Below are positions 9,990-21,604 of a stretch of 64,000 bases of DNA, piece after piece (within the stretch, counting starts at the first letter, position 1; each line of letters opens with the position of its first letter). The notes under the pieces are model-generated. The model was not told the DNA's origin and searched no databases. It saw only the letters and a list, made by a program, of their open reading frames with translations. The stretch is taken from NCBI GenBank assembly GCA_022113835.1, contig JAILWY010000023.1, positions 16,924,001 through 16,988,000 of the forward strand. The letters are read 5' to 3'. Both the position numbers and the translations under genes were made by a program. This DNA is from Atopsyche davidsoni (lineage: Eukaryota > Arthropoda > Insecta > Trichoptera > Hydrobiosidae).

Positions 9990-12900
9990 GAGTAGCTTCT
10001 ACTAATACAGTTTTTATATAAATGGCTTTACAACCCATGTGACGTAATTAACAGCATGTTAAATGTAGATTTCGTTGATGGTATTTTAAAAAACAAGGCG
10101 TTAAAGTAGACACGTAAATTTTCGAAACATTTGATTTGGCGACAGCGTTATATAAATGGGATTGTCCCAAGGTTGATGTGCCGGCAAATTCAGACTTGCA
10201 CCAGTTTTAGTGTCGGTATTATTAATCATTTGCATTTTGAAACATGTAATAGTAGATACAATAAATCTATTATATTATAAAGATATTAGTTTTTTTTTAA
10301 TATGACATTGTAACACCCTCTTAGTGGGCAGACGAATCTTCGCCGTATGAAATGAATAGCTCGAGCCAAGAGCGCAACACTTTACAGGGAAAGTTAAACT
10401 CGCATGGTATGATTTTATAACAGCTTCGAATTGCATTCCTCGAGAGAGCTGCCAGAATTACATACAATATGTATAAAAGGTATTTTAACAAACGACTCCT
10501 GAGACATGGCGTGTCAAATGTGTACACACCCGACTACTACAATTAAAATTGGTAAGCACTTAAAAGACATGTTGCAAAACCTGTGCTGAGTTATTTCTTA
10601 ATTTTGAGTAAAAACTGCAAAGAAATGTTTCGAGTGTTCGAAATTAATTAACTAACAAAAAAATATATATATATGTTCAAATGATTTATTTTAACAACGC
10701 AAGGTGGAATTCGTGAAATACCCAGAGAAGATTTTGCAACTCTTGAAACTTGAAGGCACAATCGATTTAATTTAAATAATTATAGAAAATAGCGATATAT
10801 ATTCTATTGCTTAAAAATATTTAAATTTTTATGACCTTGATTTTGGTTGAGACCTTCACATATTCGATCACCGATTTTTTAATACGAATCCCTTTTTCTG
10901 TTTTTTGCAAACACTTTCTGGACGATCGAGCATCCACCATTCATGAATTGTTCATATAAAAGCGATTGCCCCCATCACCAATATCGATACATGCAGGTCC
11001 ATAGAAACCAAACGGTCGACGAAGTTCAAGATCGCAATGCTAATAGCGCTCAAATGAAAGTTGGCTCGGTCGTTAGTCCGGTTTATTTAACATCGAGTAT
11101 ATTTTCGCGTGCCGGGAGCCTAACCAGGGCCGCGCTGTATATATTTTTCAGTATGATGCAAGGCTTCGAAACGCCACCCCCCAAAGCAGAACTGTGAACA
11201 CGCAACACGCGCAATTGTATTTTTTGATAGTTGCCACCTCAGATTTTAGAAGTGGCCACTCGGTATATTACAAACAATGAGCTCTCGCCAATAATGTCCC
11301 AATAAAAACTGATATCAAAATGTGCCGAAAGCACCAGATGCGTATATTTTTTTATATCTGAACCGATTTTTTATCAGCCAATAGCAGAACTTTATTTTGA
11401 GTATATGTTGTATAGTTTTACCTCAGTAAACAACACAGAAGACGACACTATTGGCTAATTGCATAATTATTAGCGTATGAGTACGGTTCGGTCGTGAAAC
11501 TATTTCGCCCCATCGATATCAAAAAGCCACGCGAGACTTCCGGGCAGGTCGTTTGGAGCCGTTAGGCCCGTGTCCCGAACACGTGGCGTGTACGTGTACG
11601 TGTAAATGACACCAAAAAGAAAGTGAGGTTAACGCACTGTACAGAAATTATCTTCCAGCTATGAAAACGAAAGGAAATTGCCAACGCGAGCACATACGGG
11701 ATTTATCACACGAAATTAAAAAAAAAAAACATTCGTGCGAACGCTAGATTAAATACAGTATCAGAAACGACATTTGCGTATTGTCAGATAACGATCATAA
11801 TTAATATCCAAATGGCTAGGAGATTGCATTTATGTATATTCATATTTTCTGTTTAAATATAGTGTAAAACACAATAAACCGGTATGTCGTGAATATATAA
11901 GAGATAAACGCAAAGTTGTTCTTGATTTATAATTGGCGGTTTAAATTATTTATTGTGATAATTTGTTGCTCTAAGAATTATTTAAAATATTTTTTATTGA
12001 TACGGTAGTTCTTGCGTATTTAACACGATTTGGCGGTTGAAATAAGTAAATTTTAACTAAGCCCTTAGTGTGTTAGTATTATAAATATCCGTTTGTAAAA
12101 TATGACAATAGGCGATACGATCTTGCCAATAAAGACAAGAAGAGTTGTGCAGGTGGCTGGCTGGATGCGATAGAGATAGAGAAATAGAGAGATAGAGGAC
12201 CGAGAGAAAGTGCGACCGGGCATCGTTGGCGGCACACTTGGCAACAGGGTTGCACGTCGTGAGAGTTGGACTCACGATGTTGGACAATTCTGCTAATTAT
12301 AATAATCGAACTATCCCAAAACTAAACATCAAATTTGAATATAACACAAAAACGATGCCCTAATCGATCTGACCTAGAAGATAACAACTCAGACTAAAAT
12401 ACTTGCATCGCATTGCATGTCCACTGATATTTCAGTAAAATAATTGAAGAACAATCACAAATACTGTTCATTGAATCTTGTTTAAATGAATAATACATAA
12501 AACAATATTATAAATGACAATGAAGTACCTTGTACGTGGAAATGTCAACATAGAATAACGTAGTATTTTATTATCAATTTCTCAAGTATACTTTAAGATA
12601 AGAATGAAATAGATATGTTGGGGGTATTCTAACATTACTATTTGCAATTTTTCCCGTTCGCAACAAATACACAAAATAACGGGATGCTTTTGTCAAATAA
12701 CCATTCGGTTGTCAGTGGGTCTCATCTGGGTTTTGTCTCGGTAAATATGACGTCACGATTGTCTCCATTGTCTCGTGACCGTTTCGTTTCACGGAATTTG
12801 CCGGCATGGCCCTGTTTTCACGGAAGATCCACCGCGGCGTCTCTGTTCTGGGTCAAATGACTCGGAAACTGAACTGCTCCTTAAACCCGACTGATTAATT

Positions 12901-13100
12901 ATTCACACTGTTGTCCGTCAGCAGAAAACACAAGTGGGAAAGGTCAAGAAACTGCGGCAAACGAATGCACACAAAAAGAGCGAAAGTTGGGTTCGAATGG
13001 AATGTCACGTTGACGTGCTCAACAAATACAAGAAAACAGTAATATGATAGTTTTATCAAAAGAAAAAAATCACTAACTAGTCGCTATGTAACAAAAATAT
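9990..13100. other. intergenic DNA with GC-richer patches
   Basis: No gene could be supported. Less AT-rich patches at about 10,320-10,520, 10,930-11,200, 11,520-11,700, 12,120-12,290 and 12,640-13,020 hold short open frames without splice sites or family resemblance. They could be unrecognised exons or regulatory DNA. A perfect CRE palindrome TGACGTCA lies at 12,748-12,755. Confidence 0.4.
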
Positions 13101-13145
13101 TATAATTGAATCCCACCAAGTACTTTCTATCAAAAATATTGAATA
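13100..13145 (+). repeat. fragment related to the 6.1-kb foldback flank
   Basis: The segment CCACCAAGTACTTTCTATCA followed by AAAAATATTGAATA closely matches the DNA just outside the right arm of the foldback at 6,088-6,278. This shows a dispersed family. No hairpin arms are present here. Confidence 0.5.
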
Positions 13146-13189
13146 CAAAATAATATGTAAAACTGCATTATCACCGGATTATTGTAGGT

Positions 13190-13300
13190 GTGACATGTTT
13201 CGAAACGATGGATAAATCATAGTTTTTTTTGCACGGTGGGATTCGAAGTCACACCTCGAATCCCTAGCCAACAAAGCAAAGTTCGCTGAAACCATGTTTT
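13190..13300 (-). mobile_element. possible tRNA-like SINE fragment
   Basis: The minus strand contains TGTGACTTCGAATCCCACC, close to a tRNA T-arm/box B (GGTTCGANTCC), preceded by a stem-like TTGTTGGCTAGGGATTCGAG. No full cloverleaf or clear box A could be drawn. A decayed tRNA-derived SINE is more likely than a tRNA gene. Confidence 0.3.
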
Positions 13301-13845
13301 TTGCTAAATAAATATATGCGATTTGCAAGTGCTTTAGAATTTTTTATATATTTATAGCGCCATATTAGTTCTAATCCTACATTTATCGAAGAAAAACATC
13401 CGAGGCTTTTACCCGATTTGAATCGATTACTCCAAGACACACTGTACAAAATAATCAATGCTGGAGCTGCATTGTATTTTCAAAGCCTTTGTGTATTCAC
13501 GTATTACATTTTTATATTGGTCATTCGCCTTCCATTCTTGTTGTAAATATGTAGGTTGAATCTGTTTCCAACCTTGAAAAACAAAACGTGTTGCTGGCAT
13601 ATTCCTTAATATCAGCATAACAATTTGATTATCCGAGGTGACTATATTTACATTCAAATATATACAAAACGATGTTGGAAAGGGGGGGTGACTTAAACAC
13701 CACTGATTAATTAACTACTGAACAGTCGCTGGATAAAAACCCCAATAGTCTTAATGATAAATTAAAATCAAACTCCACGAGTGTGAAAGATTTTTTTGCA
13801 ATTCGATCTTGATCAAAATATACAACATGTGACGTCATTTCGCAA

Positions 13846-13847
<2 letters not shown>
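13301..13847. other. intergenic DNA
   Basis: Two overlapping minus-strand frames (13,264-13,458 and 13,427-13,657) are open but AT-rich and unrecognised. A CRE palindrome TGACGTCA is at 13,830-13,837. Nothing else is supported. Confidence 0.4.
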
Positions 13848-13923
<76 letters not shown>

Positions 13924-13924
13924 T
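13848..13924. repeat. (TA)n microsatellite
   Basis: A pure run of alternating T and A of about 70 bp, with a slightly imperfect end. An apparent tyrosine/isoleucine open frame across it is an artefact of the repeat. Confidence 0.95.
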
Positions 13925-14900
13925 CTGACGTGTGTGTTATACTATGCATTTTTTCTGTATAAATAAAAAAAGCGTAACTACTTTCATTCTTCTTAATATC
14001 TTGATGCATCCTGTTTGATTCTGGTATTCATTACCATATTATACAAAATGATATTCTATTACTAAAAAAAAAAATATTTCAAAGTTGTTTTGGATGTGTT
14101 TTTCCTGAATTACCTGTTATTTTTGCATCTGCGTCGCTCGATTCCTTTTATTTCTTTCTAAATACGATAATTTTGTAAATTTTTGTTATAAAATTTATTG
14201 AAAGTGACAATAAAGCAGCAACAGCATAAAAACGATACAAGCATTTTTTTCTGATTACTAAATTACTAGATTAATAAAATATATGTATGTGTATTAAATT
14301 TGAACAGATTATTTTATTTTTGTATAGTTTTTTTAGTAACAAAGACACGCAACAATTTACAATATGATAAAAAAAAAACTCGGTAAGCAATGGATCGATT
14401 TAATTTCAATTGCAGAGCATCTAACCTTGAATCCTGCTCTGTTGTGTTTGTACTATTGTTATACAGGAGTACAGATATGTTACACTTAAGTATGACCTCA
14501 GCAATCATAATGTGCACGATGCGGTAAAAAAGTTAATGTTTTCTAAATTTAGAGGAGCACTTAGAGTGTTTTAAAAAGTAAACGAGATGTGTTCACGAAT
14601 TGTATGGAGGCATTGCGTCAGAAAGCACGACGGGGAAAATGCCAGACGGTTACCCACGCATCTATTGTCTGCAGTAGAAAACACATTTCCTATTAGCGAG
14701 AAATTATCGGAAAAAAAATAAAGCGAAAGTACAAATGGGAGGCTCGAAGAATACGCCATCGTTTGATTGAATCATCGGGAATTATCTAATGGAGACTACA
14801 GTACTGACGGATTACAATATATCAATAAGAAAACACTCGAGATTCTATTGCGAGCTACACGCATAACGCTATCTGTTCTGGAAAGCCCGCATCGCAGTTG
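13925..14900. other. intergenic DNA
   Basis: No supported gene. A less AT-rich stretch at 14,580-14,760 has a pyrimidine tract and CAG on the minus strand that could act as a splice acceptor, but the frame behind it is unrecognised. Confidence 0.4.
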
Positions 14901-15462
14901 TACAGGGTGTCCAAAGAGAGTATCGGGTATTTGTAAGTCCAGTAAAACAAAAACTACTAGTAATCAAGTATTTTTTTTATTGTTGATTATAAGAATACAA
15001 AATGGAAAATTATTACGAAAAGATGATTTTATCCAAATGGCGACCGTTACGCGCTGCTGGCACTCTTCTAATCTGGAACGAAGATTGCTAATAACACACT
15101 GACATATAGCCCCGGATATTGCAGCCATTTCTGACCTGATGTTTTGTTTCAATTCCGTTCGGTTTATCGGATTATTCTCATAAACTCTACTGTTAAGATA
15201 TCCCCATACGAAATAGTCAAGAGGGCTAAGGTCGGGGCTTCTGGGAGGCCAGTTGATGTTACCTCTACGCGAAATGACCTTATTGGGGAATAATTCGTTA
15301 ACAGCTTCAATTGATTGATCGGATGTATGGCAACTTGTTGGAACCACGTTCTTGAGTTGAAACCTTGAAACTCCTGCAACTTTTGGCCCAAAAATATTAG
15401 CAGCATATCGCAATAACGGTCACTATTCACATTCACCCGATACCCTTTTTGGACACCCTGTA
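14901..15462 (-). mobile_element. mariner-like element, copy 1 (non-autonomous)
   Basis: The 562-bp element starts TACAGGGTGTCCAAAGAGAG and ends with the inverted form, with TA at each outer edge as expected for Tc1/mariner insertion. The minus strand encodes only the C-terminal part of the transposase. Frame 1 reads VNSDRYCDMLL...TWFQQV. A shifted frame reads HTSDQSIEAVNELFPNKVIS, then the WPPRSPDLSPLDYFVWGYL catalytic motif. The N-terminal DNA-binding region is absent, and the second catalytic Asp (expected just after FQQ) is lost at a deletion shared with the other copies. Confidence 0.9.
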
Positions 15463-17589
15463 TAACATATTATACAAGCGTACATCATTCTCAATTGCTG
15501 TACGTGTACAATCATATTTCATACAAAAGGGCTCGACGTGCGATAATACACAAGTAAAGCCGCAACGCAAGCCGCGTCCGTCGCTGGCTAGGAGCTCAGG
15601 TTCTAGAACATCCGAGCAAATCGGTCCATCAGACATCTGGCGAAATGCTGGCGCTCTCCTTTCCCTCGGCTTCAAAAGAGAAAAGTATTACGGAGCGAGC
15701 CGAGCAACCGGATATCTCCTCATTCGCATACTCCGGCGGAATATACCATATCCGAAACAACAACGAAAAAAAAAAAAAAAAAGAAGCATCTCGCAAATCC
15801 AGCATCGCAATGATTATCGGAATGAAAGGAAAATCGAAAGCATCCAACTGATCACACGTTATGCATGTTTACTTTTTTTTTTTTAATTTTATATGAAAGT
15901 GAATTAGAATACCGCGAATGATTTACGGAAATCTAACAATCCCACTACAAGCATAAATTACCTCGGTATACAACAGCCGTATATCGTATAGTATTTCATA
16001 AAAATACACAAATGTTGTGATGATTCTTGTACATCATCCCTTTGACCTGAAATACATAAACACCAAAATACAATATGTATTGTAAAGTATTCCTATGGTA
16101 GCTACTGTTACTATAAAATTTTATAAACTCGCTCAGTTTACCCTCTTATTTTGTACTGTCTTGTTACTTAGTCTTTACTCATTTTATTAAAATATTCTTC
16201 ATAATGTAATAAAGGGTTTTATACATATATTTTTCCTCACACATACTCAAAAACGCAATCCATGTACGATACCACCCAACCCACAGGATTAGAGGATAGC
16301 CAAATACCGTATTGAAAGAACTACTGTAAATTTCACACAAGTATAATTTTGTCGTGACGACCGGATTTCGGCAACGAAGGAGCATGATTCCTTGCGGTGT
16401 TGTTTCGCAATAATTTAATTTAATTTCAAAATGCGGTTATGCGACTTAATAAAGCCATTATCCATTCTGGCGAGTAACCGAAATGAGTCTCGCGATTAAC
16501 GCCTGAATCGAAAGTTCCATTCGTTCCATCGCGAATAATAATACGCCCGACGACGGCGAATACGAAAATAATCTGCAAGCGCATCAAGTGCACGATGCCA
16601 AGTTTTTTGTACAGAAATTGTTAATAGATTTACTTTTTTCCCTACACAAAATCAATAGCGAAAATAGAGAAACCCACGTAAGCCACATCTTGTAAGCCCC
16701 ACTACCTGCGCGCGGGAGCAGGGGACAGTCATACACAGTATTGTAAGCTCAAATTAACATAAAAGAATCTTGATTTTTTTTTTATATATATATAACGTAA
16801 AATATTGTATGATTCAAGTAATTATTTATACAAATACGAGTTTATATATTTTTAAAAAGAAACCGAGATCGAGCAGCGATAGCAGTTTAATTAAGACTGC
16901 TCACCGCTTTTGAGAGATTGTCCGTTGCAAAACAGGTATTATCATAATGGAGAATTTCGAAATCTTGTAATTTTATACAGCACCTGAGAAAAACGGAAAC
17001 AAACTTTCATGGAATAACGCAATTTCGGATGGGTAACGGTAATGTAACTTTAAGTGTGATTATTCACTCATGGGCATTAGCGAAGGCAAAACTCTCCAAG
17101 GCGATGGTCTTTATGGGCACGTGACGACACAGGAATCATACGATCTGAATTTTGGCACCGCATCAAAATAATAATAGTAGCAAAGTTAAATGTGTGTACA
17201 TAAAAATCACAATTCATAAACATTACTGATGTTATGATAACAGTTTGGCGTGCATGCACAATGCAACACCTCAGTCGTGAAGTATAATAATATACCCAAC
17301 AATTTCTTTCCAAAAAGAAAACAAAAAAGTTTATATACATATATATATATATATATATATGTTTTCGGTGATTTCAGTGAGTATACAGCATAAATCGACG
17401 TTTCAGTTAACAAAATTTTAATTATAATGTAGTTATTTATAACAGGATAGTGTAGCATAACAATGCCCGAAAAGGATATCGCGATAAAATAGACGTCAAA
17501 AAATATTTACGCAACAGTTTGCGTAAAAGCATGCGCACTGCTACGCTCGAATTTAATTTATTTAAATGCGCAAATATATTTTAGCTTAC
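15463..17589. other. intergenic DNA or intron of the minus-strand LPCAT-like gene
   Basis: If the minus-strand exon at 17,590-17,694 is real, its downstream intron begins here. No further exon of that gene was recognised. A GC-richer patch at 15,540-15,750 has an open + frame (15,645-15,851) with no family resemblance, ending in a poly-A-rich tract. A short (AT)n tract is at 17,335-17,360. Confidence 0.4.
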
Positions 17590-17694
17590 CTTTATTTTAT
17601 CAAAAGTTGTATCCAGCTCCACATTGTGCACAAACGGATTTAATATTTCAGCGCGAATTTCGTCCGCAGCCAAGGGTGCGCGTTCTTTATGCAT
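17590..17694 (-). CDS. LPCAT-like first coding exon (partial gene)
   Basis: On the minus strand an ATG at 17,694 opens 35 codons (MHKERAPLAADEIRAEILNP, then FVHNVELDTTFDKIK) that end exactly at a GT splice donor (GGTAAGC; GT at 17,589-17,588), phase 0. NPFVH followed by a short polar stretch leading to a membrane segment is how lysophosphatidylcholine acyltransferases (LPCAT1/2; ER membrane enzymes of phosphatidylcholine remodelling) begin. I therefore infer an LPCAT homologue. The acyltransferase domain and its HX4D motif would lie in exons further left and were not found, perhaps because they are short or outside the window. The exon is divergent from the AIRIM-like gene. The frame is closed upstream by a stop, so the ATG is the natural start. 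Confidence 0.5.
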
Positions 17695-17699
17695 TTTGC

Positions 17700-18223
17700 C
17701 GTTTATATCAGCCGCTAGCTGAGGACCACTATTCACGATTTGATCACTGGATATTATTTCAAAGAAACATCACTGATAACGGAGAGGGCTTCGGACATCG
17801 AATCAAAACAACGCGCGACTGAAAACTCACATCCGTGCTGGCGTAAACACGAACCACGCAGACTTGACAGGTCGGTGCGTTTTTGGGCGCCCGCTTGTAA
17901 ATCGACCTATCGCCGAAAGCCGAAGAGCGCCGGAAACACCCGAAGCTCCAGCGGTGCTGCCACAAGGAAATATAATAATTAAAAATATTTGCAAACAATT
18001 CATTAAAGCACAAAAAATATATAAATAAACAGAAAATAAATAAACAAATACTTACTCATAATTTTTAAAAATTATCTAAGCATTTAAATTTTTTAATCCA
18101 CAGAATTCTGTTTGAAAACGGCCATAGACAATTTCATATTATAAGATATAAACAAGCAATATTTTGACGTTTGCTTGTAACCTGAAAATATAATCTCTTC
18201 GTGCGTATATTTTTGTTTTGACA
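17700..18223. promoter_or_regulatory. putative bidirectional promoter
   Basis: About 530 bp separate two divergent start codons (17,694 minus and 18,224 plus). The half nearer the minus gene (17,760-17,960) is clearly richer in G+C and CpG than the surroundings, as expected for a housekeeping promoter in an AT-rich genome. No TATA box position can be assigned with confidence. Confidence 0.45.
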
Positions 18224-19321
18224 ATGGAGCAGAAAGTTCAACAGCAGATTATAGATTATTTTACACATTTAGATCAAGTCTACAAAACTGTGAAGCTAAA
18301 ATTGGTAGATTGTCAAAGGGCAGCTGTAAAAATATACCACCTGATGGAGCGCATGAAGAGGTTAAAAAAGTAAGGTTTATAAATTTGTATATTTTAGAAA
18401 AAAAAAATCTGCGTATTTTTTAGTTATTTTTACAAGCGTTTCGATGTATTTGAGTTATGATTTTTATAAATTTTGAACCTGAAAATTAAACGCTATTTAA
18501 TTTATAGAAATTGCATTTTAGGGCTGACCTAAATCAAACACCTCTTGAACAACACGAAGGGTTGATCGAAAAAATATCCTTCTACAATATTAACGCAATC
18601 AATGTGAGCATGTTAGTACTTCAAACTGTAAGGTAAGCACAATATATATATCCATTGTATAAGTTTGATCACTGTCAATATAAAGAACTTTAATGTAAAA
18701 GCTTTGATTAAAATACCAATCGGTAGGAAAGTTTCATAAGACAACGAGTTTTGGGTTTCGCTGTTGTGTTATCTGGAATATTTTAGGAAATTTAAATACC
18801 GAGCTATGAATATAACTTTAGAGTCCAGATATTTTTACTTGCAACTATTGATCCTGATTTGTTGTGAATTCGAATAACATATCTTCAAGATTTTATTAAA
18901 TAAATAGTGGGTATTTTAATCAAACTTTATTACTATTTATGTAATATAAAATGTATATTTTTATCTCTGCGTATTTTTTTTCAGTCAAGAATTTGATAAA
19001 TTGCAAGAGAGTCTATCAAAGAAGAAAATTGCTCTAGAAAAAAGCTGCTGCAGTATTAGTTTTAGTTTACCGTCGCCATTAATAGATGGCAGTGCCTTCC
19101 AACCCAGATTATCCGACCTTCTGGAGTTTTCGCTAGATGGCGTTGCCATAATTTCCGGAATTTGTTCGCAAATCCAAAATGCCATGTTGAATTTTACCTC
19201 GAAGGATTATAGCGCCGCGCAGTACAACGAAGCCTTTATATTTGATAAAATATCAAAAGAAAGACTCGAGGAAATTATTCTGCTCACACAGTTTTGTAAC
19301 AAAAATGAAATTTCCACGTGA
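18224..19321 (+). CDS. AIRIM/C1orf109-like protein (DUF4477 family)
   Basis: Three exons are joined by GT-AG introns: 18,224-18,369, 18,522-18,632 and 18,985-19,321 (stop TGA). All junctions are in matching phase 2, giving 197 residues. The N-terminal half is helical and charged (MEQKVQQQIIDYFTHLDQVY). The C-terminal half has PSPLIDGSAFQPRLSDLLEF and ends FDKISKERLEEIILLTQFCN. The order Pro-Ser patch, D(M/L)LE, long helix, then DRISKDE-like and a helical end, and the length, match human C1orf109/AIRIM (about 203 aa), a factor that works with the AFG2 ATPases in cytoplasmic 60S ribosome maturation. The similarity is distant and judged by eye. The start ATG follows a weak Kozak-like ACA; an AATAAA lies at 19,344. 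Confidence 0.65.
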
Positions 19322-19343
19322 TCGATACAAAAAAAAAAAATGT

Positions 19344-19349
19344 AATAAA
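19344..19349 (+). terminator. polyadenylation signal of the AIRIM-like gene
   Basis: AATAAA lies 22 bp after the stop codon, giving a very short 3' UTR. Confidence 0.5.
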
Positions 19350-19473
19350 AAAAATATACATACATAAGACATTAAAAATCATTTTATTTTGTAACGCAAA
19401 AATATCATCAAAGCAAAAAAAACAAGCGGAAAAATCTAGAATGATATAATCGCAAATAACGAGGGCCGTAATA

Positions 19474-19746
19474 TTATTTAGTATCTCCGGTTCCGTCGCA
19501 TAAAATTGCGAGGAAAATTCCGCCTTCCAGCTTTAGTAAGAAATAAAAAAGTACGCTTTGGTCGTCCACTAAAATGCGTGCCTTTCGCTCTTGCAACGCC
19601 ATAAATAGCGGGAATGAAAGGGACACCGCTACGAGAAAAACCGTATGTCGAAAATTGTTACGGTCGTCTGTCTCTGTCTTTGTTAGGCGTGCGAAAAGGA
19701 GGGAAACATCCGAGGCAACATAAGCTGTCTGCACGTGATGCAGCAT
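19474..19746 (-). CDS. hypothetical small membrane protein, 90 aa
   Basis: A minus-strand ATG at 19,746 opens 90 codons in a less AT-rich stretch, tail-to-tail with the AIRIM-like gene. The translation has two hydrophobic segments, HTVFLVAVSLSFPLFMAL and VLFYFLLKLEGGIFLAILC, separated by a polar ERKARILVDDQ loop, so a two-pass membrane protein is possible. I do not recognise the family. The start lies inside one arm of an inverted repeat (19,731-19,755 with 19,795-19,820), which also allows that the ORF is part of an unidentified repeat or is fortuitous. Confidence 0.35.
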   Translation of the reverse strand: MLHHVQTAYVASDVSLLFARLTKTETDDRNNFRHTVFLVAVSLSFPLFMALQERKARILVDDQSVLFYFLLKLEGGIFLAILCDGTGDTK

Positions 19747-19820
19747 AACCGACAACGGTGTCGGTTAAGTTGAAAAATAACGTAATTACCGTTTGATTGT
19801 CGGTTATGTTGCAGCGTGTG
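19731..19820. repeat. inverted repeat with 25-bp arms
   Basis: Arms at 19,731-19,755 (ATAACCGACAAC core) and 19,795-19,820 (GTCGGTTATG core) are near-complementary around a 40-bp loop. The first arm also contains a smaller hairpin, ACCGACAACGGTGTCGGT. Confidence 0.55.
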
Positions 19821-19824
19821 CGGG

Positions 19825-20300
19825 CAGCTTTATATGATTATTCTTTTACATGAAAACTTTGCAGTATGGCTAATAAATAAAAAGCTTTTGTGTGTTTATT
19901 TTTTTTGGCGATATAAGTAATACGTGCGGAATTATTTTATTTTATTATTTTTTTCTTTTTTAGATCAATACAAACTGTTGCTGATCTCGATGCAGACATA
20001 ATGAGAATTTTTCGGTACGTTCCGCGTCTGTCGGGATTATTTCCTCTCCCTTTTCAATTTTTATTCGTGGTCAATAGACGAAAGCTCAGTCGTAGTCCTT
20101 TGACCCAGTTCTGTAGAGCGAGGCGCAGTTTCTTTGGATTGCAACCTTCCACCTCTCTAGAAATACCCTTTTGTTATATAATACATTTTATATCATAGCT
20201 TGCTTTCAAACCCACCTAAAAAAAATATATTAAAACAAATATACGTAAACGTAATTATTTTATATCACTTGCGATAATTTCGCGTATGTAACATACTTGT
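19825..20300. other. intergenic DNA
   Basis: No supported gene. A + strand frame at 20,001-20,198 is open but has no recognisable features. Confidence 0.45.
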
Positions 20301-20825
20301 GCTTCCAGGTCCCTTAATTGATTTTTTTTGATAATTTTCTAGTCCGTTTTGCGAAAAATCGACTGCACCAATCAATAAAATTTAAATGCAAAAAGTTTGA
20401 TACATCCCTTCTTCCGAACAGAATATATTTTTATTTCATAAAAATTTACTATTAATATGATAAATATGTGTTTTTCCGATTATAGTGTAGGAATTTGGAG
20501 ATTCGTCATGTCCCTTTTCCAAGAGTCCTAAACATTTAAAAGTCATTTTTTAAATTGGAATTAAAAGATTTAATATAAACCCTGTGCGATATATTATTTT
20601 AAAAATTAAGAAAAAAAAAAAAAATAAAAAACTTTGGTTTTGAAAAGTCGTCATTTTATACAATTTTTCAACATCTTCAAGATTTTATTTTACCCTGAAA
20701 ATGGACGTTAGTTAAATAATAAAAAATAGATAAATATAATTTATAGTTTTCTTTAAAAAAATCAACTTTCGATATAGCAAAATAAAGTGACAATTAAATT
20801 AATTAAATGACACGATTTCGCCAGG
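20300..20825 (+). repeat. dispersed repeat family R, copy A
   Basis: About 500 bp here matches 54,960-55,405 in the same orientation. Shared blocks include TTTTTTAAATTGGAATTAAA, ACTTTGGTTTTGAAAAG, TTTTTCAACATCTTCAAGA and the end block AAATAAAGTGACAATTAAAT followed by AAATGACACGATT. No coding capacity. The type of element is unknown. Confidence 0.7.
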
Positions 20826-20833
20826 AAATGGTC

Positions 20834-20865
20834 TGCCTCTGGTGTCTGATTGGACACCAGAGGCA
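20834..20865. repeat. perfect 13-bp-arm hairpin
   Basis: TGCCTCTGGTGTC and its exact complement GACACCAGAGGCA are separated by six bases, immediately after repeat family R copy A. Confidence 0.7.
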
Positions 20866-20869
20866 ATTG

Positions 20870-21596
20870 AAAGGCTGGAAGCAACTGCCTTAAGTTACGA
20901 TCACTGGTAATAAACATGCGTCACACCTATGTGATGCTATTGTATACATAAGGTTTCCAGCTGTCACACCGAGTTAATTTTTACTTGAAGAATAAAGGTT
21001 GTATGTAAACCTATAAAATTGTTTTTACTAATGTAAAGGCACGACTATAAAACAATATCTCTAGTAGGTTTTGATCATCAAAGGTGATATTAAACTGCAA
21101 GTGCAAAAAAAAGCACCAAACGTTTTTAAACGTATAAATTAAATCACGATTTTAAGGCATTCCGATAAAACTCTAAAAAAAAAATTTGACTTTGTATTCC
21201 CATCTCTGGCACAATACATTTTAGATTATCGCGCCGAGTGCACGAATTGTAAAAACTTGACGACTTTTCCAATCAATCCAGACCTGGCGTAATGTCTCGA
21301 ATCTTCGCTCACCCCCGAAGCCTCCCACGCCGGAGGCTGCTGCGCGTGCGCGCCTCCTCGTATTGATCCGCCGCCAGGGCCGGCTCGGGGGAGGCTGGCC
21401 CCACCGAGGAACCCCTGGACAATCACTCCATCAATTGATGCATCGGACGATAAAAGGGCGTCTAGACGACCGCAGTGTCATTAGGAGTGGGTTAGGGGTA
21501 CTTGTTACTGTGATTACTGTATTGAAAAGTAAGCCAACGTACTGAAATACAGCCTCTGAGGTTTTATCTGTTGTATACAGTCGTGTTTTTGATTGG
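20870..21596. other. intergenic DNA with one GC-rich patch
   Basis: Nothing recognised except a GC-rich block at 21,290-21,415 with several short self-complementary pieces (CCTCC.../...GGAGG). Its open frames on both strands have no family resemblance. It might be an unrecognised exon, promoter or old SINE. Confidence 0.4.
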
Positions 21597-21604
21597 GTCT
21601 ACAT

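Noticed and set aside
10943..11197. 84-codon + strand ORF
   Set aside because: It has slightly better base composition than its flanks but no family resemblance, no splice context and no start-site support.
12057..12287. 76-codon minus-strand ORF
   Set aside because: It is serine/leucine-rich because of a CTCTAT simple-sequence stretch.
13707..14009. 100-codon minus-strand open frame rich in Tyr/Ile
   Set aside because: It is open only because it crosses the (TA)n microsatellite; the flanks have no coding character.
15449..15886. 145-codon + strand ORF next to mariner copy 1
   Set aside because: It begins at the transposon edge, overlaps another open frame, and ends in poly-lysine from an A-rich tract.
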